20,471 nucleotides of DNA. It comes from PHET01 sp038202795 (GTDB lineage: Bacteria > Actinomycetota > Coriobacteriia > Anaerosomatales > PHET01). The number at the start of each line of letters is the position of its first letter. Positions within the stretch are counted from its first letter, which is position 1. The notes beneath the pieces were generated by a model. That model was given only the letters and a program-made list of their open reading frames with translations, had not been told where the DNA came from and did not search any database. Positions 14,116-19,262 of this stretch are shown piece by piece. Made by a program: the position numbers and the translations under genes. Where the stretch lies: assembly GCA_038202795.1 (NCBI GenBank), contig JBBREQ010000037.1:1-20471 (forward strand), read 5' to 3'.

Positions 14116-14533
14116 AGATGTAGTACACGGGCGCCGAGCTAGCATCTATGTCGCGCTGCCGTTCTACCAGCTGCTCAAGCGTGACACTGCCCAGATACTC
14201 ATCCAGCGTCAGCGCCGCCTGCTGCCACACCTCTGCGGTCGCCTGGCCCGTCTGGCGGGGCACGTCGAGGACGTCTCCTTGGATTGCCAGGACGACGTCA
14301 CGCACACTCACCGCGCTGGCTGGCACCCCGAGTGAGCAGCCTCCCGACGCGCCTCGACGACTCTTCACGATGCCCGCGCGCGCGAGGGCCGTTACCTGCT
14401 GCTCGACGAAACGCTGTGGAAGTACCAACGTGCGCGCGAGATCCCCGGCGGCTACGTAGGTGTCCGAAGCCTCGCCAGCGAGCAGAACGAGCACACGCAG
14501 CGCATAGTCGACCCGTTGCGGGACACGCATCAT
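14114..14533 (-). CDS. Rrf2-family transcriptional regulator (CymR-like)
   Basis: This roughly 139-residue regulator has RVDYALRVLVLLAG at the N-terminus, a winged helix with DLARTLVLPQRFVEQQVTAL as the recognition region, and the wing KSRRGASGGCSLG. These are Rrf2 hallmarks. Only one cysteine is present, so the three-cysteine iron-sulfur site of IscR/NsrR is absent. That, with the overlapping cysK gene, favours a CymR-type sensor of cysteine status. The ATG at 14533 overlaps the cysK stop as ATGA, indicating translational coupling; an adjacent ATG at 14530 is also possible. The obvious target is the cysK promoter, which carries an inverted repeat. The liv operon next door could be another target, but nothing in the sequence shows this. 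Confidence 0.85.
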   Translation of the reverse strand: MMRVPQRVDYALRVLVLLAGEASDTYVAAGDLARTLVLPQRFVEQQVTALARAGIVKSRRGASGGCSLGVPASAVSVRDVVLAIQGDVLDVPRQTGQATAEVWQQAALTLDEYLGSVTLEQLVERQRDIDASSAPVYYI

Positions 14534-15501
14534 CTCTCGCCCACGCCCTCCCAAAGGGGCGTCGACAGGTACCTCTCACCCGTGGAGGCAGCAACCGTGA
14601 CGACGAGTCTCGCCTGCATCTCGGGCAGCGCCGCCAGCCGTAGCGCGGCCACCACGTTCGCACCGGTCGAAATACCCACCAGCAGGCCCTCCTCGGCAGC
14701 GATTCTGCGCGCCATGGCGATGGCATCGCCTGTGGCGACCTGCTCCACGCCGTCGAGGACTGCCAGATCGAGTGTCGCGGGGATGAAGTTGGCTCCGATT
14801 CCCTGGATGCCGTGCGGGCCAGGTGTGATCGGCTCGCCCCTGAGCGCTTGTCCGATGATGGGCGACTCCGCAGGCTCGACGGCTAGTATGCGCGCACCGG
14901 TCCCTTGGTCCTTGAGGTAACGGCCCACCCCTGACACCGTCCCACCGGTGCCCACACCCGCGACGAACGCGCCCAAGTCGGAACCGTTGAATGCGGCGAG
15001 GATCTCGGGGCCGGTGGTGTCGTAGTGGACACGCGGATTCGCCGGGTTGTCAAACTGCCCAGGGATGAACGCATCGGGGATGGTGTGTGCGATCTCACGG
15101 GCCCGTTCGACCGCACCTCTCATGCCGTCGGCGCGTGGCGTGAGCACGAGCTCCGCACCGTATGCCGCCAGCAGCTTGCGGCGCTCGATCGACATGCTCT
15201 CCGGCATTGTGAGCACCACACGGTAGCCGCGAACGGCGCCGATCAAAGCCAGCGCGATCCCGGTGTTGCCAGAGGTCGGCTCGACGAGAACGCTGCGCCC
15301 CGGCTCGATGAGGCCACTCGCCTCCGCATCGTCGATCATGCCGCGTCCAATGCGATCCTTGACCGAGCCTCCTGGGTTGCGAGACTCGAGTTTGATCCAG
15401 ACCTGGCCGGGAAGTCCGCGCGCGATAACGCGCAGAGGAACCAGAGGGGTGTGGCCGATAGTGTCGATCACCGTGTCGAATCGATGTGCGAACGCGCTCA
15501 T
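14530..15501 (-). CDS. cysK: Cysteine synthase (O-acetylserine sulfhydrylase)
   Basis: This 323-residue PLP enzyme makes cysteine from O-acetylserine and sulfide. The PLP lysine is K48 in NPGGSVKDR. PTSGNTG (about 75-81) binds the substrate carboxylate, VGTGGTVSG binds the PLP phosphate and GISTGAN holds the pyridine-contacting serine. Length is normal for CysK/CysM. AAGGAG lies five bases before the ATG, and TATGAT at 15541-15536 provides a good -10. The gene overlaps the Rrf2 regulator downstream, so cysteine supply and its regulator share one transcript. No cysE is seen nearby. A cystathionine beta-synthase-like role is possible in this fold family but less likely at this length. Confidence 0.93.
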   Translation of the reverse strand: MSAFAHRFDTVIDTIGHTPLVPLRVIARGLPGQVWIKLESRNPGGSVKDRIGRGMIDDAEASGLIEPGRSVLVEPTSGNTGIALALIGAVRGYRVVLTMPESMSIERRKLLAAYGAELVLTPRADGMRGAVERAREIAHTIPDAFIPGQFDNPANPRVHYDTTGPEILAAFNGSDLGAFVAGVGTGGTVSGVGRYLKDQGTGARILAVEPAESPIIGQALRGEPITPGPHGIQGIGANFIPATLDLAVLDGVEQVATGDAIAMARRIAAEEGLLVGISTGANVVAALRLAALPEMQARLVVTVAASTGERYLSTPLWEGVGER

Positions 15502-15535
15502 GATGTCTCCTTACAGGAAGGGGCGCCGTAGAGCC

Positions 15536-15541
15536 ATCATA
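15536..15541 (-). promoter_or_regulatory. -10 box of the cysK-rrf2 operon
   Basis: TATGAT on the minus strand matches five of six consensus bases and lies about 35 bases before the cysK ATG. The -35 region (GATTGT at 17 bases) is poor, which would fit a promoter needing an activator or controlled through the adjacent inverted repeat. Confidence 0.5.
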
Positions 15542-15561
15542 CCCCGCAAGCCGGTCCACAA

Positions 15562-15591
15562 TCCGCACGTTTAGTATGCGATACCTGCGGA
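15562..15591. promoter_or_regulatory. Nested inverted repeat upstream of cysK, operator candidate
   Basis: TCCGCA (15562-15567) and TGCGGA (15586-15591) are complementary arms 18 bases apart, enclosing a second palindrome GTAT-GCG-ATAC (15574-15584). The element overlaps the expected -35 region of the cysK promoter and sits in the divergent gap towards the short nfeD gene. It is the natural candidate site for the Rrf2 regulator, by position only. Confidence 0.4.
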
Positions 15592-15692
15592 ATCTCGAAG
15601 GTCGGTCCGCTACCTCTGCCCTCGTGCGCGGCACTTCCATCCGAGAACTGACCGGTAGGCGCGTATCGGATACTCTTGAGGAGGACGGTTGA

Positions 15693-15941
15693 ATGGGGAA
15701 GGACGGCATGAGTCTGGCGCTGCAGGCGTGGATCACACTGGCGGTCATCTTCGTCGTGGGCGAAGTGCTCAGCCCCGGCTGGCTGCTGCTTCCGTTCGGA
15801 ATAGGCGCGGCACTCGCGGCCATCATCGAGTTCGCCGGCGGGCCGAGCAGCTGGCAATGGATCGCGTTCGTGGCCGTATCGAGCGTGCTGCTGGTGATCT
15901 CGCAGCGTGCGCTCGCCGCTCGCCGACGTCGTCGCGGCTAG
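15693..15941 (+). CDS. Short NfeD-like membrane protein lacking the OB-fold domain
   Basis: This 82-residue protein is almost entirely membrane segments (about 8-27, 29-47 and 52-70) and ends in a basic tail ARRRRRG. Its SPGWLLLPFGIGA, SWQW and following hydrophobic segment match the membrane half of the NfeD protein at 4522. The C-terminal soluble OB-fold is missing. No frameshift remnant follows, because the stop lies inside the convergent gene's stop. GAGGAGG (15678-15684) is eight bases before the first ATG; an internal ATG at 15708 also has AAGGA. No SPFH gene adjoins it. It may be a minimal NfeD or a decayed paralogue; the clear ribosome site favours a functional gene. Confidence 0.75.
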   Translation: MGKDGMSLALQAWITLAVIFVVGEVLSPGWLLLPFGIGAALAAIIEFAGGPSSWQWIAFVAVSSVLLVISQRALAARRRRRG

Positions 15942-16621
15942 CGCGAGGAACTCAGACTCACCGAGACGAACACCACGCCGTCACGCACTGCGGCCGGGTA
16001 CGTACGCACGTCGGCATTGGGATGGTCGGTGGTCCCCTGGCGAACATCGTAGCGCCATCCGTGCCACGGGCACACCAGTTCGTGGCCCTCGACGAACCCG
16101 TCAGCGAGCGGAGCGAAGGCATGGCGACAGACGTTGGACAGAGCGAACACCTCCTCACCCACCCGCACGACAGCGATGTCGCTCTTACCGACCTTGACGT
16201 GACGTGCGCTGCCCTGCGGCAGGTCATCGAGCCGGCAGACCGGCACCTCGACCTGTGCGCCTGCCTCGGGCTCCTCGATGACCCCGATCAGATCCGCACC
16301 ATCCTCAATGCTCTCCAGGATGAACAGTCCGCACCAGCACTTGCCCAGCGCGGCGAACTGATCGGCGTAAAACGGGATGCACGGGCAGACGATCTTCAGG
16401 TCTTCTTTGGGATCGCCCGTGCGGATTCGACAGGGACAGTACACGTCGCCGTCTCGCTCGAGAATCACGATCTCACTCTCGAGCACCTCGTCGACGAACT
16501 CGGTCTCCGTGTTGAACTTGTAGCCCAGGTGGGATACGAACGGCCCCATGAACGACTTGAGATCATCGGCTGTGGTGCCCGGTGCGAATACGCGACGCAC
16601 GGGTCGCTTGTCGGGTGACAT
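15938..16621 (-). CDS. Fusion of ferredoxin:thioredoxin reductase catalytic domain with a Rieske [2Fe-2S] domain
   Basis: This 227-residue predicted soluble protein has two redox domains. Residues about 15-115 resemble the FTR catalytic chain: CPC (C62, C64), CPC (C79, C81) and CWC (C95, C97), with CIPF and GLF following the family. By analogy C64/C97 would be the redox disulfide and C62, C79, C81 and C95 the [4Fe-4S] ligands. Trp replaces the usual His of CHC. Residues about 125-225 are a Rieske domain with CRH (C165, H167) and CPWH (C184, H187), all ligands present. FTR catalytic chains reduce disulfides one electron at a time. The Rieske domain probably brings those electrons. Start ATG 16621 lies ten bases after the glutaredoxin stop; an upstream frame to 16675 would overlap that gene. 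The glutaredoxin is the likely substrate. Confidence 0.85.
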   Translation of the reverse strand: MSPDKRPVRRVFAPGTTADDLKSFMGPFVSHLGYKFNTETEFVDEVLESEIVILERDGDVYCPCRIRTGDPKEDLKIVCPCIPFYADQFAALGKCWCGLFILESIEDGADLIGVIEEPEAGAQVEVPVCRLDDLPQGSARHVKVGKSDIAVVRVGEEVFALSNVCRHAFAPLADGFVEGHELVCPWHGWRYDVRQGTTDHPNADVRTYPAAVRDGVVFVSVSLSSSR

Positions 16622-16631
16622 CCCGCGTGCC

Positions 16632-16877
16632 CTACAGGCCCAGAAGCTCGGCGATACGGGTCTTGTTGAAGCCAACGACGACCTCGTCGTCGGCGACCAT
16701 CACCGGAAACGAGGTTCCGCCCGAGAGCTCCTTTACGGTGTCGATCGCCTGCTGCTTCTCGTCTCCCTCGAGCATGTCGACTTCGATGTGGTCGTAAGTG
16801 ATCCCGTGTTCGTCGAGATACCGCTGGGTCATGCGGCAGTACGGACAGGTCGACAAGGCGTAGAGGCGGATATTCAT
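16632..16877 (-). CDS. Glutaredoxin/NrdH-type redoxin
   Basis: This 81-residue protein has a thioredoxin fold with the glutaredoxin active site CPYC (C11, C14) near the N-terminus. A TSFP cis-proline segment follows (residues 55-58), and a GF after VV that normally binds the substrate side. GAGGAG lies five bases before the ATG. A frame extending to 16985 is open, but its added N-terminus is not glutaredoxin-like. It is the first gene of a two-gene operon with the FTR-Rieske protein, which suggests it is the disulfide carrier reduced by that protein rather than by glutathione. The downstream target is unknown; ribonucleotide reductase is possible, but no nrd gene is nearby. Confidence 0.92.
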   Translation of the reverse strand: MNIRLYALSTCPYCRMTQRYLDEHGITYDHIEVDMLEGDEKQQAIDTVKELSGGTSFPVMVADDEVVVGFNKTRIAELLGL

Positions 16878-17000
16878 GACGACTCCTCGTGAGGTCGCAG
16901 CGGGGCATCTTGTGACTTCTTGTTGGCTGTATTCCCTAAACACGGGTGTCTGGGGCGCGCCAAGGGAATGAAGAACACAGTCCAACCAGGAAAGGTACCC

Positions 17001-18269
17001 ATGCCCCCAGTAGTTGCTCCATGCCTTGAAGCGACCGACGGAGCCCGTCGCGTGCTCATCGTAGGCGGCGGTTATGCGGGAACGACCCTGGCGGTCACGC
17101 TAGGCAAGGCGCTCAAGCGCAGACCCCGCGAAGACGTCGAGGTCATCCTCATCGAGAACAATCCCTGCCAGCAGGCGCTCTCGGAGCTCGATCTGGTGGC
17201 CGTCGGCCCCGAAGCACCCGAGTTCTGCGAGCTCTGGCTGCCCGCGGCGCTCAAGAACCTGCCGGTCAGGACCTGCTTCAATCGCGTGGGACACATCGAC
17301 CCCCGCAGGCGGGTCGTGGCCACGGAGGACGGACATGAGGCAAGCTATTGGCGTCTGGTGGTCTGCACGGGCGCCGTCCCCAACGTGCCCCCTGTTCCGG
17401 GACTCGCCGAGCACGCCATCACGATGTGGTCGGTCGCTGACGCCCAAGAGCTGCAACGCCGGGTCAACGGCCAGCTGAAACTCGCTGCGCGCATGCCCTC
17501 GGCCGAGCAGCGCCGAGAAGCCCTCTCCATCACGGTGTGCGGTGGCGGCGCGACCGGGGTCGAGATCGTGGGGACGATCGGGCAACTGCTGCCCAAGCGG
17601 GCCGCAGAGATCGGCTTGGATGCCGCTGATCTGCGCATCACTCTCGTCGAGGGACGACCCAATATCCTCTATGACCTCTCTGAGCCGCAGCGCGATATCG
17701 CCCTGAGACGGCTGGCCAAACTGGGCGTCGATGTGGTGACAGGCTCGATGATCTCAGGCGTTGCAGCCGATGGGGTGACCCTTCAGGACGGCCGGCACGT
17801 GCCCTCGTCGGTTCTGGTGTGGGCGGGTGGGGCCAAGGCCGACCCGCATGCGTCCGCGTGGGGTTTCGATGTCGACAACACCGGGCGGATCTCAACCCGG
17901 ACCGATCTGAAGACCTCCGAGTTTGACGACGCATACGCGCTCGGTGACGTGGCTGCGTTCAAGGATCCCCAGACCGGGCGGATAGTCCCCATGCTCGCCC
18001 AGTTCGCAATCAAACAGGGAGCGCACACCGCCGCGAACCTACTGGCCGAGATCGACGGCAGGCCAACGAGTCCGTGGGTACCGCATCAACTGGGTGAGTT
18101 CGTCAGCATCGGGCCCAGCTGGGGCATAGGATGGGCGGGTAGGTTCCGTCTGTCCGGACTGTCGGCGATCGTCATGAAGCGGCTCACGTACATCCTGTAC
18201 TGGTGGCGCGTGGGCGGTCTCAGGCTCGCCTGGGCTCGCGGGCGCGAGATGCTCTCGATGCAGCGCTGA
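17001..18269 (+). CDS. ndh: Type II NADH:quinone oxidoreductase (NDH-2)
   Basis: This roughly 422-residue FAD-dependent enzyme passes electrons from NADH to the quinone pool without pumping protons. The first dinucleotide fold VLIVGGGYAG (18-27) binds FAD. The second, ITVCGGGATGVEIVG (about 150-165), binds NADH. YALGDVAAF is the second FAD contact, and AQFAIKQGAHTAANL is a family motif near the quinone site. The C-terminal helix region (about 385-415, with LYWWRVGG) probably holds it on the membrane. ATG 17001 is chosen for AGGAAAGG at 16988-16995; starts at 16968 and 16920 are open but lack good ribosome sites. It is divergent from the glutaredoxin gene. Other pyridine-nucleotide disulfide reductases of this superfamily are possible but less likely. 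Confidence 0.85.
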   Translation: MPPVVAPCLEATDGARRVLIVGGGYAGTTLAVTLGKALKRRPREDVEVILIENNPCQQALSELDLVAVGPEAPEFCELWLPAALKNLPVRTCFNRVGHIDPRRRVVATEDGHEASYWRLVVCTGAVPNVPPVPGLAEHAITMWSVADAQELQRRVNGQLKLAARMPSAEQRREALSITVCGGGATGVEIVGTIGQLLPKRAAEIGLDAADLRITLVEGRPNILYDLSEPQRDIALRRLAKLGVDVVTGSMISGVAADGVTLQDGRHVPSSVLVWAGGAKADPHASAWGFDVDNTGRISTRTDLKTSEFDDAYALGDVAAFKDPQTGRIVPMLAQFAIKQGAHTAANLLAEIDGRPTSPWVPHQLGEFVSIGPSWGIGWAGRFRLSGLSAIVMKRLTYILYWWRVGGLRLAWARGREMLSMQR

Positions 18270-18317
18270 GGGTTGAGTTAACGAAATCCACACAAGCGGC
18301 TGCGGTTCATGTACACT

Positions 18318-18416
18318 TAGAAAGGTTACCCGCCCGCGCACCTGACCGTAACGACGGTGCGACGTGGGGAGGGAATGAAGGGAGGCGGACGCACCATCCG
18401 TCTCCCTCATTTGTTG
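18318..18416 (+). ncRNA. Possible small RNA or RNA switch between ndh and the WalJ-like gene
   Basis: The 175-base gap 18270-18444 has no ORF but has structure. CGCACC occurs at 18337-18342 and 18390-18395, and both copies can pair with GGTGCG at 18356-18361. The second copy lies in the loop of a terminator-like hairpin. A -10-like TGTACACT (18310-18317) would start a transcript near 18324, but no -35 is convincing. No known RNA family is recognised. A 3' untranslated structure of ndh is the simpler alternative. Confidence 0.3.
18379..18407 (+). terminator. Terminator-like hairpin after ndh
   Basis: AGGGAGGCGGA (18379-18389) pairs with TCCGTCTCCCT (18397-18407) over 11 bases including one G-U, with a 7-base loop CGCACCA. 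It is followed by CATTTGTTG, a modest U-tract. It would end the ndh transcript or a small RNA. Its right flank overlaps the -35 of the next gene. Confidence 0.6.
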
Positions 18417-18438
18417 AGTCGTGCCTCGGGTGTACACT
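18411..18438 (+). promoter_or_regulatory. Candidate leaderless promoter of the WalJ-like gene
   Basis: TTGTTG (18411-18416), a 16-base spacer and TACACT (18433-18438) resemble a sigma-70 promoter. The expected start, six or seven bases after the -10, falls on the ATG at 18445. No Shine-Dalgarno is present between -10 and ATG. The 8-base TGTACACT also occurs at 18310-18317. Confidence 0.45.
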
Positions 18439-18444
18439 GCCGCA

Positions 18445-19257
18445 ATGGACCACTCGCCCTCACTGCGCATCGTCTTCCTCGGCTCCGGATCGTCCGGCAA
18501 CGCAGCGGCCATCAGCAACGGCTCGACAACCGTCCTTCTGGACTGCGGCTTCTCGGCCACAGAGGTCTCGAAGCGGCTCGCGAGAGCCGGCATCGCGCCG
18601 GAGAGCGTCAAGGCGATTCTGCTGACCCACGAGCATTCCGACCACATCCGTGGCGTCGATGTGTTCGCTCGACGCCACGCTCCGGGCTGCCGAGTCCTGG
18701 CCAGCCGCGGTACGCTGAGCTCAAGGGCGCTTCGGCCGCTGACGGCTGAGCGCTGCGAGGTGACCCCGGGCGTGAGCACGCGCGTGGGCACGCTGGAGGT
18801 GGTCGCCTTTCGCACTTCGCATGATGCGGCGCAACCGGTGGGCTACCGAGTCAACAGCGGCGGCGACTCGGTGGGTGTTGTGACCGACACGGGTGTGCTC
18901 ACCGAGGAGACCCTCGAGGCACTGACGGGGGTTCGCGTGCTGGGCATCGAATCCAATCATGACCTGCGCATGCTGGAGCGTGGTCCCTACCCCGCGTTTC
19001 TCAAAGACCGCATACGCTCGGCTCGTGGGCACCTCTCGAACGCAGATGCGGCCGATGCGCTGGAGCGGTTGGCGTCCGATGCGCTGGAGCAGGTATTCGC
19101 GCTGCACCGCTCGTCGACGAACAACACTGCCGTACTGGCGGGGACACTGCTCAGGGACCGTGCAGAGCGTCTGGGGCTTGCGGTCCCGATCACGGTGGCA
19201 TCGCAGTTGAACCCGTGCGACTCCTGCGAGCCCGCTGACACGGAAGCCGCCAGCTGA
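18445..19257 (+). CDS. Metallo-beta-lactamase-fold hydrolase, YycJ/WalJ-like
   Basis: This 270-residue protein has the MBL-fold metal motif THEHSDH (H62, H64, D66, H67 in the counted frame) after FLGSGSSGNAAAI and LLDCGFSA. GPYPAFLKDRIRSARGHLSN and a late HRSSTNNT are characteristic of the YycJ/WalJ group. Members are 5'-3' exonuclease-like metal hydrolases linked to mismatch repair and DNA metabolism in Firmicutes; the role here is by analogy. ATG 18445 is favoured because the family N-terminus begins there. A GTG at 18421 is in frame but would sit upstream of the proposed -10. There is no walRK cluster nearby. It converges on the ABC ATPase gene with a five-base gap and no terminator. Confidence 0.88.
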   Translation: MDHSPSLRIVFLGSGSSGNAAAISNGSTTVLLDCGFSATEVSKRLARAGIAPESVKAILLTHEHSDHIRGVDVFARRHAPGCRVLASRGTLSSRALRPLTAERCEVTPGVSTRVGTLEVVAFRTSHDAAQPVGYRVNSGGDSVGVVTDTGVLTEETLEALTGVRVLGIESNHDLRMLERGPYPAFLKDRIRSARGHLSNADAADALERLASDALEQVFALHRSSTNNTAVLAGTLLRDRAERLGLAVPITVASQLNPCDSCEPADTEAAS

Positions 19258-19262
19258 GAGGC

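Noticed and set aside
15648..15676. CTGACC-N17-TACTCT as a promoter for the mini-nfeD gene
   Set aside because: The implied transcription start would lie inside the Shine-Dalgarno at 15678-15684, and both hexamers are weak.
15689..16618. 309-codon plus-strand ORF overlapping mini-nfeD and antisense to the FTR-Rieske gene
   Set aside because: The FTR-Rieske gene has ten conserved metal or redox ligands in order, and the opposite frame has no recognisable domain.
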